A DNA stretch of 64,000 nucleotides, taken from NCBI RefSeq assembly GCF_017355185.1, contig NZ_JADILJ010000013.1, positions 18,268 to 82,267 of the forward strand. The letters are read 5' to 3'. The translations under genes were made by a program, and so were the position numbers. Under the pieces are notes generated by a model. The model ran no database searches, was not told where the DNA came from, and was given only the letters and a program-made list of their open reading frames with translations. Positions within the stretch are counted from its first letter, which is position 1; each line of letters begins with the position of its first letter. Source of the stretch: Rathayibacter sp. SD072 (GTDB lineage Bacteria; Actinomycetota; Actinomycetes; Actinomycetales; Microbacteriaceae). This document shows, piece after piece, positions 17,008 through 24,353 of this stretch.

Positions 17008-17637
17008 TTATCTACTTGCCGAAAAGAGTTCCACGCCTTCCTCGAAGTCCTCGGCATGCGTCGCCTTGCGCCTCTGAAGGGACAGTTTTCCTTTGGAATC
17101 CCTGTCCGTCCAATAGCTCCCGACTATTCGCTTGGCCGGGCTGCCGACCACAGCAAGCACTCCCGATCCGTGATGGATTGGGCTTCTTTCCCGAAGACCC
17201 ATGTCAGGCTCATTCGTATAGAGATAGTGCAGCAACCAGGATCCGTCCTCACGAACTAATCTTGCAATTGAGGACTTGGACTTTGATTCGTTCGAGATCA
17301 GAGCGACAGTTGCGCTCGTACTGGTTTGTTTGATTACAACATAGACAGTCTTGGGGTCAGGTGACTCACCGGTCATGGGGTCGATCCAAAGCGATTCGAG
17401 CGTTGCCTCCCAAGTGCCATCGATGTTCCGAGAAACGCCGGGTATCGCTTGCGCCAATTTGAGCTTCCACGCCCATCGGTCCCACACAAATAACAAAACT
17501 GAGCAAACAAGCACAGCAATAGAGAAGAACTGAAGGAAAGAAGGCTCGAATTTTCCCGTTGTAACCCAGACGGCAGCAACGAAGACGGTGGAGACTATGA
17601 TAATGATGACACGGAGAAGAATCCCATTCACCATCAT
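17008..17637 (-). CDS. cap15: Cap15-type CBASS effector (two TM helices plus beta-barrel)
   Basis: A 209-aa membrane effector. Two hydrophobic helices (about 6-26 and 34-52) are followed by a beta-strand-rich domain (about 65-205). Cap15-like wording is visible: a Trp-rich turn WDRWAWK, NIDGTWEA, VYVVIKQT, LLHYLYTNEPD, IHHGSGVL and IVGSYWTDRDSKG. This is the SMODS-associated 2TM-beta layout. In CBASS, Cap15 is known to bind the cyclic nucleotide made by its partner and to damage the inner membrane, killing the infected cell. The ATG at 17637 overlaps the CD-NTase stop as ATGA; a second ATG is at 17634. Confidence 0.87.
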   Translation of the reverse strand: MMVNGILLRVIIIIVSTVFVAAVWVTTGKFEPSFLQFFSIAVLVCSVLLFVWDRWAWKLKLAQAIPGVSRNIDGTWEATLESLWIDPMTGESPDPKTVYVVIKQTSTSATVALISNESKSKSSIARLVREDGSWLLHYLYTNEPDMGLRERSPIHHGSGVLAVVGSPAKRIVGSYWTDRDSKGKLSLQRRKATHAEDFEEGVELFSASR

Positions 17638-18521
17638 TCGAACTCCATGTAATTCCAGGCTGCATTGGCGAACTTGTGCACGCTTGCTCGGTCCCACTTC
17701 TGCGTGAAATGGAACAGATACTTCACCCCGTTCCCTTCAACCCATCGATCCGAATCTTCGGTCGGCTCGGGTCGCATCGTGTAGTTATAGATGTCAGCGA
17801 GACATGCTTGCATGACAGCACGCCAGGTCGAACGAAGGAAATACTCGTCAGGGCAGTTATATATGAGGCACTCAAGAAGATATGAAGCCTGCTCTTCGGC
17901 CAAACCCTTGTCAACTAGAATACCCTCTAGTCGCTTCAGGATGCGAACCGTTTTCTTGTAGTAGCCGTTTGTTCGAGTATTTTTTGCTCGACCATTATCG
18001 AGCTGCAACTTTGGGTAATTATTGATGGTTCCACCACCAACTTTGAAAAGCTTAGTTCCCTGCCTGTAGTTCCCACTAGGGAAGTACTCTCGGAATGTGA
18101 AGCAAGGAACTACATCAGCGTCAACGCGTGACGTGTTCGATTTTATTTGAAACGCAGTAGTGCCAGATGTAACCGCTCCTGGAAACTTCGCGCTAAGCGC
18201 CGCGCTGATTTGTTCCCGCAAGTACTCGGGGGTCCAGACTCCCTCGTAACCTTCGCTAGCAGGATGACCACCCTCGGATGGACTGACCTCCTCCCAGTAA
18301 ACGACTTCCTCGCATTCAACTACGATATCGACATCGCTTTCTGTCTTGACGTTCGTATTGTTAGCGTATGAGCCTTTCGCGTAGATCGAGAAGCTGAAGC
18401 CCTTGAATGCATCCTGAGCACTTATTGCCTCGCGAATCATCCGCTCAGTCAGTTCTTGCTTATCTTGCTCGGTTGCGCTCGACGGACCGGTCCATCCCGC
18501 AAGCTGCTCTTCTGTCACCAT
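17634..18521 (-). CDS. CD-NTase (cyclic-oligonucleotide synthase) of a CBASS system
   Basis: A 295-aa cGAS/DncV-like nucleotidyltransferase. The catalytic signature is Gly50-Ser51 followed by SDVDIVVE with Asp63 and Asp65, and a third acidic site in RVDADVVP (Asp134/Asp136). A helical C-terminal domain (about 185-295) completes the fold. It should make a cyclic di- or trinucleotide on phage infection, which activates the adjacent Cap15. The clade (A-H) and product cannot be assigned by eye. The ATG at 18521 has AAGGAG upstream, and a clean promoter precedes it. It is the first gene of the five-gene AT-rich operon. Confidence 0.9.
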   Translation of the reverse strand: MVTEEQLAGWTGPSSATEQDKQELTERMIREAISAQDAFKGFSFSIYAKGSYANNTNVKTESDVDIVVECEEVVYWEEVSPSEGGHPASEGYEGVWTPEYLREQISAALSAKFPGAVTSGTTAFQIKSNTSRVDADVVPCFTFREYFPSGNYRQGTKLFKVGGGTINNYPKLQLDNGRAKNTRTNGYYKKTVRILKRLEGILVDKGLAEEQASYLLECLIYNCPDEYFLRSTWRAVMQACLADIYNYTMRPEPTEDSDRWVEGNGVKYLFHFTQKWDRASVHKFANAAWNYMEFE

Positions 18522-18541
18522 GCCAACTCTCCTTGCCGCGT

Positions 18542-18570
18542 AGTATGAAGATCGTTCATCGGTCCGTCAA
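18542..18570 (-). promoter_or_regulatory. Promoter of the CBASS/TIR operon
   Basis: On the minus strand, TTGACG (18570-18565), a 17-nt spacer and CATACT (18547-18542) form a good sigma-70-type promoter 20 nt ahead of the CD-NTase start. This suggests constitutive basal expression, as expected for a post-translationally triggered defence system. Confidence 0.65.
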
Positions 18571-18643
18571 TGGTTAACGACCGACATTTGTGAAATTTAT
18601 AAGCGCCAGGCGAGCGGAACGCCCGCTTTAGAACGCACAGAAT

Positions 18644-19228
18644 TTACGGGCTTTGGCTCCTCTGCGAAGTAACTCGATCGGTCCTGACCGCACCCATAGG
18701 GGGCGGGGGGTTGGCTTTATAGGCTGCAAAGCGACGGGCCAGCCTGGCTGCGAACTCGGTGTACTCAGCCAGCGTGAGCGCCATGACTGCATTGAGGGCT
18801 GTATTGATGCGGTACTCGTCGTTAGTGGCCTCTGGCTGGTAGTCGATGCAAAAGCTCTCGATTACGTCTGCAAAGTAGGCGATGGCTTGACCCTCCGGCT
18901 TCTTGCGGAAAGTGTCGACCGACGCGTAGCCGAGTCGCGTCGCCGCCACCTCGCGCAGGACCGCGGGACGCGCTCCTCGTCGCCCCATCTCGAGTCCGAG
19001 GATGATGCCAACCGCGGTGGCTTGCGCTCCTTCGGCCCGCTTCGTCCATGCCTCGTGCAGCAGCTTCTCGATGCGGTCGGCCGCACCGACACCGTAGATG
19101 TCGAGCGCCAGACGACTGAGCGTCGGTAGCTCGTGGACGTGCTCGGCCAGGCGGTGCAGCCCGAACTTGCGGACGACCTTGAGCTCCCCGACGAGGAGTG
19201 CGTGGAGCGTAGCTTCCGGCATGTCCAA
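18644..19228 (-). CDS. Hypothetical protein of the integrative-element module
   Basis: A 194-aa, mostly helical protein with no known catalytic motif. It has a Leu/Ala-rich N-terminal half and a conserved-looking segment (about 85-110) ending RLGYASVDTFRKKPE. I have the impression that similar short YxSxDTFR-type segments occur in small actinobacterial proteins, but this is unsearched. The C-terminus is basic and proline-rich. It is divergent from the small gene at 19340, and a 21-bp palindrome lies between them, so it may encode an element regulator. GC content is higher than in the adjacent defence operon, which marks a different origin. Confidence 0.6.
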   Translation of the reverse strand: MDMPEATLHALLVGELKVVRKFGLHRLAEHVHELPTLSRLALDIYGVGAADRIEKLLHEAWTKRAEGAQATAVGIILGLEMGRRGARPAVLREVAATRLGYASVDTFRKKPEGQAIAYFADVIESFCIDYQPEATNDEYRINTALNAVMALTLAEYTEFAARLARRFAAYKANPPPPMGAVRTDRVTSQRSQSP

Positions 19229-19295
19229 ATACTGCCCGAAAGTTGCCCCGGCTCGTCCCTGAAGTTGTAGACGGTTCTTTGGTGCCCTTGAAAGA

Positions 19296-19316
19296 CGGGG
19301 ATGACGGTCATCCCCG
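19296..19316. promoter_or_regulatory. 21-bp perfect palindrome, probable operator
   Basis: CGGGGATGAC (19296-19305), a central G, and GTCATCCCCG (19307-19316) form a perfect inverted repeat. It lies between divergent genes 18644-19228 (minus) and 19340-19636 (plus), 24 nt before the latter's start. This is the expected place for an operator controlling both. Confidence 0.6.
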
Positions 19317-19339
19317 ATCGAGCCAAAAGGGGTTCAAAC

Positions 19340-19636
19340 GTGAACGAACGGGAGCGCTGGGCGACTCACTCCCAGAGCATCATTCCGAGCCGCGAGGAGC
19401 GCATGCACTCCTCGGCGGTGCGCAAGGTCGTCTACGACGCGCGCGAGTCGAAGCTCAAGATCGACGCGGCGGCTGCGGTCACCGCCCACCTGATGGACAG
19501 GGCGGTCGACCTCGACAACCACCGCCGCAATCTGGCCGGCAACGACCCGACGCTCAACGCGGTGCTGACCCGCATCGAGCTGGGCTTCGTAGCCAAGGGC
19601 GAGCAGTACCAGTGCGACTTCGGATCGAGGTACTAG
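19340..19636 (+). CDS. Hypothetical protein of the integrative-element module
   Basis: A 98-aa charged, helical protein of unknown function. The start is the GTG at 19340, 9 nt after AAAGGGG; an upstream in-frame ATG at 19301 lies inside the palindrome and has no ribosome site. Features seen are an alternation of Arg/Glu clusters, a KLKIDAAAAVTAHLMDRAVDLDNHR helix pattern in the middle, and a C-terminal ELGFVAKGEQYQCDF. It starts a run of closely packed small genes leading to the TraD-like gene. It may be an accessory conjugation or regulatory protein; not recognised. Confidence 0.6.
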   Translation: MNERERWATHSQSIIPSREERMHSSAVRKVVYDARESKLKIDAAAAVTAHLMDRAVDLDNHRRNLAGNDPTLNAVLTRIELGFVAKGEQYQCDFGSRY

Positions 19637-19638
19637 CC

Positions 19639-19803
19639 GTGGCTAGTCGCCTGAGCGATGCGGAGCGCTCGCGGCTCTGCATCGAGTACGCCGCTCACGC
19701 CCGCAAAATCTGGGCCTCGCTTGATCAGCTCGCGGACAGCCTGGCGGAGGGTGACGTGGACCTGCGGGCTGAGCTGCGGCTCATCGAGGAGTTCCTGCGA
19801 TGA
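19639..19803 (+). CDS. Small hypothetical protein (54 aa)
   Basis: A 54-aa helical, acidic protein starting with GTG at 19639, just 2 nt after the previous stop. Its TGA overlaps the next ATG (ATGA at 19800-19803). Tight packing on both sides supports that it is a real gene. It has Leu/Ala heptad-like spacing and no membrane segment. Function unknown. Confidence 0.5.
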   Translation: MASRLSDAERSRLCIEYAAHARKIWASLDQLADSLAEGDVDLRAELRLIEEFLR

Positions 19804-20006
19804 TCACGCTGTTCCTCGTGCTGGTGCTCCTGGCACTCATCCCTGTTGCCGTATTTGGACTGTCCCTCATCGCAGACGACTGCCCAGAGAAGCAGGTGCG
19901 CCGCGCGCAGGTCCGGGCCGAGGCCGACATCGACGCCCATCATCGAGCGGCGCTTCGGGCCATGAACGATGCCGCGGGCCAGTCCTGGCGAAACCTGGTG
20001 GAGTGA
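19800..20006 (+). CDS. Small membrane protein (68 aa)
   Basis: A 68-aa protein with one strongly hydrophobic N-terminal segment (about 2-26) and then a charged helix with the pattern QVRRAQVRAEADIDAHHRAALRA. It could be a bitopic membrane protein with a cytoplasmic coiled tail. It overlaps the upstream gene by 4 nt and is 2 nt from the next. Small membrane proteins of this sort are usual next to coupling ATPases in actinobacterial conjugative elements; inferred role only. Confidence 0.55.
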   Translation: MITLFLVLVLLALIPVAVFGLSLIADDCPEKQVRRAQVRAEADIDAHHRAALRAMNDAAGQSWRNLVE

Positions 20007-20008
20007 GC

Positions 20009-20191
20009 ATGGACCGCCGTCCTCACAGCATCGGCTCCGTCGTGACCGGTGCGCTGCTCATCGTCCTCGCGCTCTGGCTCATCGTCCGCATCCTCGAAGC
20101 CATCTGGCTACCACTGCTGGTGATCGGGCTGGTTGCGATCAGCCTCATCCTGGCCAGCTGGATCATCTATCGCCGAACTCGGCGCTGGTAA
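20009..20191 (+). CDS. Small two-helix membrane protein (60 aa)
   Basis: A 60-aa protein with two adjacent hydrophobic stretches (about 11-28 and 33-52), a basic N-terminus and a basic C-terminal YRRTRRW. The ATG at 20009 follows the previous stop by 2 nt with GAGTGA as a weak ribosome site. It is likely the last of four linked small genes. Function unknown. Confidence 0.55.
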   Translation: MDRRPHSIGSVVTGALLIVLALWLIVRILEAIWLPLLVIGLVAISLILASWIIYRRTRRW

Positions 20192-20247
20192 TACCCCAGA
20201 AAGCCCTCCTCCAATCGCTGTTGTGAAATAGGCCAATTTCATTGACC

Positions 20248-20297
20248 GATGCACGGTCGCATCACATAGTAAGTGGCGGTTGGTGCGACCGTGCATC
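20248..20297. repeat. 14-bp perfect inverted repeat upstream of the TraD-like operon
   Basis: GATGCACGGTCGCA (20248-20261) and TGCGACCGTGCATC (20284-20297) are exact reverse complements around a 22-nt AT-richer spacer. The repeat lies in the 155-nt gap before the 20347 gene. It may be an operator, an mRNA hairpin, or a replication/transfer site of the element. Confidence 0.65.
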
Positions 20298-20346
20298 ATT
20301 CCCCAAATCATCCCCAAAGTTAACTCTGAAAGGAGGTCTCTTCACT

Positions 20347-20529
20347 ATGCCTAAAAACTACTCTAAGAAAGGCCGGGCGACGCATCGCCGTTCCCTTCGT
20401 CACCTGTCGGTGCGCGGGGTGCTCCGCCGCGAGCCCAACCTGCAAAAGATCGCGGGCACGATGGCAGCCCTCGCACTCGCCGACGCCGAACGGGCCGCCC
20501 AGAACCAAGCCCCGAGGGGCCGGTCATGA
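20347..20529 (+). CDS. Small basic protein (60 aa) preceding the TraD-like gene
   Basis: A 60-aa, Arg/Lys-rich protein with an excellent Shine-Dalgarno (AAAGGAGG, 10 nt before the ATG). The stop codon overlaps the next ATG (ATGA at 20526), so it is translationally coupled to the TraD/recombinase fusion gene. The basic first half (KKGRATHRRSLRHL) could bind DNA. Not recognised; its conserved position next to a coupling ATPase suggests a transfer accessory role. Confidence 0.6.
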   Translation: MPKNYSKKGRATHRRSLRHLSVRGVLRREPNLQKIAGTMAALALADAERAAQNQAPRGRS

Positions 20530-23372
20530 GCGCCCGCTTCATCCAGTGGCGCTCTCTGGCGCTGCGTACTCCGCTAACTGAAGGCCAGGTGGCGGCTGCG
20601 CTCACCGCTGTCGGCACGCTGAGTGGCAGCCCCTTCGTCACGATGGAAGCCCGCGGCGCAGACCATCAGCTCAGCTGGCGGCTCGGGTGCGATCCGCATC
20701 ACCTCAGCCGAGTGCTCGACGCGCTTCGCCCGCACCTGCCGGGTCTGCATGCCAGCGACGACGCGGACCGAGACGACACACCCGATGCCGCCGCTCGGCT
20801 GTCCCTCAAAGGAAGTGCCTTCCGCCCGCTGGACCCCTCCGTCGTCGTTCCCACCACGCGCACCCTGCTGGCTGCCCTGGCGCGTGCCGGACGCCACGAA
20901 TCGGTCACGCTGCAACTCACGCTCGGTCCACGCCAGCGCCCCGAGGCGGTTCCCGAGCCCAAAGGCAAGCCAGGGCGCGACCGGGCGCTGAAGTGGAGCG
21001 GCCTGCGCTTTCACGTCGACCTGCGGGTCGGCGCGTCGGCAGCTGATCCGGCCCGAGTGCACGTGCTCGTTGGCGGCGTCATCGCGGCGGTCCGCACCCT
21101 GGAAGTCCCCGGGGTCGGCGTTAGTGCGGTGCGCACCTCAACCGACGGGTTCCAGCGGGTGAGCCTGCCGTGGTTCTGGCGCTCAGTCCTCGGACCGAGC
21201 GAGCTTGTGACCCTGACGGCCTGGCCGATCGGGACGCCGCCATTGCCTGGTGTGCCGTCGCCGCATCCGGTCCGGCTCCAGCCCGACCCCTCGATCGCGC
21301 AGCGCGGCCTGGTGCTCGGCCAAGCCACGACGATGCTGCCGAAGACCCGCCGCGTCGCGCTCAGGCCCGCCGACCAACTGCAAGGTCACCTCCACCTGAT
21401 CGGTCCGACAGGCGTGGGAAAGTCGACACTGCTGATTTCACTGGCCCTACAGGACATCGAGGAGGGCGCCGGTCTCTGCTTCATCGACCCCAAGGGCGAC
21501 GCCGTCGAAGAGCTGCTGGCGCGCATCCCGAGCCACCGCCTGGGCGACGTCGTGGTTATCGACCCACGAGACCCGGCGCCGGTCGGCCTGGCCAGCCTGA
21601 TGGGCGCTGACCCCGATCGCACCGCCGATGCGCTGCTAGCAGTCTTCCACTCCCTCTACGCCGACAACTGGGGGCCGCGCAGCCACGACATCATCCATGC
21701 CGGCTTGCTGACACTGGCGCGCCGCGGAGATGCCTCGCTGGTGCTGCTGCCCACGCTCCTGACCAACCCTGGCTTCCGGAGGTCCGTTACGCAGACGATC
21801 GTGCGGGACGACCCACTCGGCCTTGGGACCTTCTGGGGCTGGTACGAGTCGCTGTCGGAAGCCGAGCGCGAGCTGACGAAGGCCGGGGCCCAACTGGTCA
21901 GCTGCTCGGAGAACATCGACGAGACGCCGAGTGGCATGCTGCTGCACGGCATCATGAGTTCGATCGCCGAGTTTTACAGCCGCAACCTGGCGACGGAGTC
22001 TCGCAAGGGGATGCTGCAAAAGGCCAAAGGTGGCGGCACGGTCAACGCGGCTCCCTTCGGCTACATCAACACCCGCACCCGCACTCCCGAGGGCCGCGAG
22101 GTGCGCACCGTCATCCTCGATTCGGACCGGTCCCATTGGATCCCCTGGATGTACGAGCGCTACGCCTCCGGCGAATGGACGACCGCCATGATCCGCGACG
22201 AACTCCTCAAGCACTCCGTTACCACCTTGCCGCGGCCGAATCGCCCCAGTGCCCCGATCGCCAGTTCCCACGTCGACTCCGTGCTGAGGAATCGGTACTA
22301 CGTCGGCGTCGTCAAGTTCGAGGGAGTCGAGTACCCCGGTAAGCACGAGCCGCTGATCAGTGAGCAGCTCTATGCCCGTGCTCAGCAGGTCCGCGCTGCC
22401 CGCCGTCAGAGCGGCGAGAAGCCCCGGGTTCACACGCATTACCTCAAGGGCACGCTGTACTGCGGCAACTGCGGGGAACTTTTGACCTTCGAGCAGTCGC
22501 GCAACCGCGTGGGCACGCTCTACGACTACTTCTACTGCTTGGGTCGTCAGCGCCTCAAGAACGGCTGCACGTTCAAGGCGACGCAGGCGCACATGGTGGA
22601 AGACCTCGTCGAGCAGCACTGGTCGACGGTGACGTTGTCAGACACGCGGCTCGCCGAGGTCCGCCGCCTCGTGCTCGAGCATATGGAGACGTTGCTTCCG
22701 AACCAGGACCGCGCTGAGGCAAAGGCGAAGCGTGACATCGCCGATCTGGCTGCGCAGAGCGACCGCCTGATGCAGGCCTTCTACGCCGACGCCATCGCGC
22801 TCGATCAGCTCAAGCAGGAGCAGTCGAGGATCAGTGCGGCGCGGGCAGCCGCCGAGTCACTGATCGAACGAAACACCACGGACCGCGAAACGGTGCTCGA
22901 ACGGCTTGATTACCTCTGCACTCTGCTGGCCAGCCCAGCGCGCTACTACGAGAACGCACCGACTGCCATGCGCCGCGAACTGAATCAGGGCATCTTCGAG
23001 CGCATCTACGTCTTTGATGACGAAATCGTCGGCAGCAACCTGACCGAGCCGGTGCAGCGCCTGCTGAGTGAAGATCTCAAGCTGCACCTGGCGCGCGAAC
23101 GGAAGAGGGTCCTTCGTTCGGACGTGAGAACCAACGACCTCGAGAACCCGTCAGGGGTTGCACCGATTCTGGACAGAGGTAGCGGCGAATCGGTGCCAGA
23201 CATCTCTCAGGAACCGTCCGACGCCCGTTTGAGCACCTTTTTGGCGATTGAGCGTCCCAGGGGTCATTTCCCTTGGGAACGAAAAAACCCCGGACCATTC
23301 AAGGTCCGGGGTTCTAACGATCATTTCTTGGTTGCGGGGGCAGGATTTGAACCTACGACCTCTGGGTTATGA
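20526..23372 (+). CDS. Chimeric ORF: TraD/VirD4-like ATPase N-half fused in frame to a serine recombinase lacking its catalytic domain
   Basis: A 948-aa continuous frame made of two unrelated halves. Residues 1-449 look like a TraD/VirD4-type coupling ATPase of actinobacterial conjugative elements, with Walker A in LIGPTGVGKST (293-301), FIDPKGD after it, and a break just after GWYESLSEAE. From about residue 450 (near 21870) the sequence is a large serine recombinase starting at the end of its catalytic domain (AGAQLVSCSENIDETPSG), then MSSIAEFYSRNLATE, the recombinase domain, a four-Cys zinc ribbon (LYCGNCG ... GCTF) and a coiled coil (about 735-795). The catalytic Ser, the first ~85 recombinase residues and the ATPase C-terminus are gone. 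The C-terminus runs through the tRNA terminator and into the tRNA antisense. Neither activity is expected to survive. Confidence 0.85.
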   Translation: MSARFIQWRSLALRTPLTEGQVAAALTAVGTLSGSPFVTMEARGADHQLSWRLGCDPHHLSRVLDALRPHLPGLHASDDADRDDTPDAAARLSLKGSAFRPLDPSVVVPTTRTLLAALARAGRHESVTLQLTLGPRQRPEAVPEPKGKPGRDRALKWSGLRFHVDLRVGASAADPARVHVLVGGVIAAVRTLEVPGVGVSAVRTSTDGFQRVSLPWFWRSVLGPSELVTLTAWPIGTPPLPGVPSPHPVRLQPDPSIAQRGLVLGQATTMLPKTRRVALRPADQLQGHLHLIGPTGVGKSTLLISLALQDIEEGAGLCFIDPKGDAVEELLARIPSHRLGDVVVIDPRDPAPVGLASLMGADPDRTADALLAVFHSLYADNWGPRSHDIIHAGLLTLARRGDASLVLLPTLLTNPGFRRSVTQTIVRDDPLGLGTFWGWYESLSEAERELTKAGAQLVSCSENIDETPSGMLLHGIMSSIAEFYSRNLATESRKGMLQKAKGGGTVNAAPFGYINTRTRTPEGREVRTVILDSDRSHWIPWMYERYASGEWTTAMIRDELLKHSVTTLPRPNRPSAPIASSHVDSVLRNRYYVGVVKFEGVEYPGKHEPLISEQLYARAQQVRAARRQSGEKPRVHTHYLKGTLYCGNCGELLTFEQSRNRVGTLYDYFYCLGRQRLKNGCTFKATQAHMVEDLVEQHWSTVTLSDTRLAEVRRLVLEHMETLLPNQDRAEAKAKRDIADLAAQSDRLMQAFYADAIALDQLKQEQSRISAARAAAESLIERNTTDRETVLERLDYLCTLLASPARYYENAPTAMRRELNQGIFERIYVFDDEIVGSNLTEPVQRLLSEDLKLHLARERKRVLRSDVRTNDLENPSGVAPILDRGSGESVPDISQEPSDARLSTFLAIERPRGHFPWERKNPGPFKVRGSNDHFLVAGAGFEPTTSGL
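23286..23313 (-). terminator. Intrinsic terminator of the initiator tRNA gene
   Basis: AACCCCGGACC and GGTCCGGGGTT form an 11-bp stem with a 6-nt loop (23286-23313). On the minus strand it is followed by a run of six T. It begins 16 nt past the tRNA 3' end, so it is the native tRNA terminator, and the island boundary should lie to its left. Confidence 0.85.
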
Positions 23373-23405
23373 GCCCAGCGAGCTACCGAACTGCTCCACC
23401 CCGCG
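23329..23405 (-). tRNA. Initiator tRNA-Met (CAT), fMet type
   Basis: A 77-nt cloverleaf including an encoded CCA. The acceptor 5' strand CGCGGGG pairs with CCCCGCA, leaving a C1·A72 mismatch. The anticodon loop CTCATAA sits on three G:C pairs (GGG/CCC). Both are hallmarks of initiator rather than elongator tRNA-Met. The T arm is GTAGG-TTCAAAT-CCTGC. It is the anchor gene next to the foreign island. Confidence 0.95.
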
Positions 23406-23479
23406 GCACAAGAAGAAACACTACACGCGGATCGGGAGGAGCGCAAATCGAGGACGGAGCAGATCGGGGCGCCGCCCGA

Positions 23480-24349
23480 TCAGGAGCGCTTCGAGGCCGT
23501 GATCGCGAGCGCGAGCGGCAGCCACTCCTGCTCGGGCCAGGCCCAGGCGCCGTCCTCGCGCTGCACCAGCTGGGGCGCTACGCGCCAGGGTGCGATCGGC
23601 TCCTCGCGCAGCTCGGTGATCGAGAGGCCCGCACCGAGCAGGGCGGAGGCGATCGACCCGAGCGAGTGGCTCCACTCGTGGGCGCGATCGTTCTCGAAGG
23701 CGACGTCCGTGCCTGCGTAGTCGCCGGCGCCCTCGACGACGCGCGGCTCACCGCCGCCGTCGTACGGCTGCTGGAAGCGCGGCTCCGGCCCCTCGGGCGA
23801 GCCGGTGAGCACGGCCGCGGCCGGATGCGTGTCGACGAACACGAACGAGCCGCCGGGCGCGAGGAACCACTCGACGATCCGCGCCCACTCGACGAGGTCC
23901 GGGAGCCACACGACGGTGCCCCAGGTCGTCACGACGACGTCGAAGGAGTCGGGCTCCGGCAGCATGTGCCGCAGATCGTAGAGGTTGGAGCAGACGAAAC
24001 GGGCGCGGCCGGCGAGTCCGAGCTCGGTCGCGAGACGACGCGCCTCGCGGACCGCCGCCATCGAGAAGTCGACGCCGATGACCTCTGCGCCGCGCTGGGC
24101 GAGCGCGAGGGTGTCGGCTCCGAAGTGGCACTGCAGGTGCAGGACCCGCTTGCCCTCCCAGCCGCCGGGGGCGACGCGGGCGAGCGACTCCTCCTCGACC
24201 GGGAAGAGCCGGCCCGCGCCGCCCCGCAGCGCCGACAGGTCGTAGAACGCGCTGCCGGCGTGCGCGGCGACGCGCTCGTCCCAGAGGGCGCGGTTCAGAT
24301 CGAGCCACTCCCCCGAGCGCAGGTGCTCGCCCCGGTCCACCTGGACCAT
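23480..24349 (-). CDS. Class I SAM-dependent methyltransferase
   Basis: A 289-aa cytosolic methyltransferase. Motif I reads VLHLQCHFGADTLALA (about 69-84), followed by VIGVDFS with the acidic ribose-binding Asp (about 93), and motif IV VVVTTWGTVVWL (about 138). A His-rich D-T-H-P site appears at about 172. The first 60 residues (LNRALWDERVAAHAGSAFYD) resemble the cap seen in a widespread group of uncharacterised bacterial methyltransferases. The substrate is unknown. It lies 4 nt after the UPF0182 gene in the same direction, so it is probably its operon partner. Confidence 0.85.
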   Translation of the reverse strand: MVQVDRGEHLRSGEWLDLNRALWDERVAAHAGSAFYDLSALRGGAGRLFPVEEESLARVAPGGWEGKRVLHLQCHFGADTLALAQRGAEVIGVDFSMAAVREARRLATELGLAGRARFVCSNLYDLRHMLPEPDSFDVVVTTWGTVVWLPDLVEWARIVEWFLAPGGSFVFVDTHPAAAVLTGSPEGPEPRFQQPYDGGGEPRVVEGAGDYAGTDVAFENDRAHEWSHSLGSIASALLGAGLSITELREEPIAPWRVAPQLVQREDGAWAWPEQEWLPLALAITASKRS

Positions 24350-24353
24350 CGTG

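Noticed and set aside
18653..19129. Plus-strand 158-codon frame opposite the 194-aa hypothetical gene
   Set aside because: No ribosome site and poor codon pattern; the minus-strand frame ends cleanly and fits the divergent layout with the palindrome.
23248..23502. Plus-strand frame across the tRNA with a RGQDLNLRPLGYEP-like peptide
   Set aside because: This peptide is the familiar translation of tRNA antisense, not a protein.
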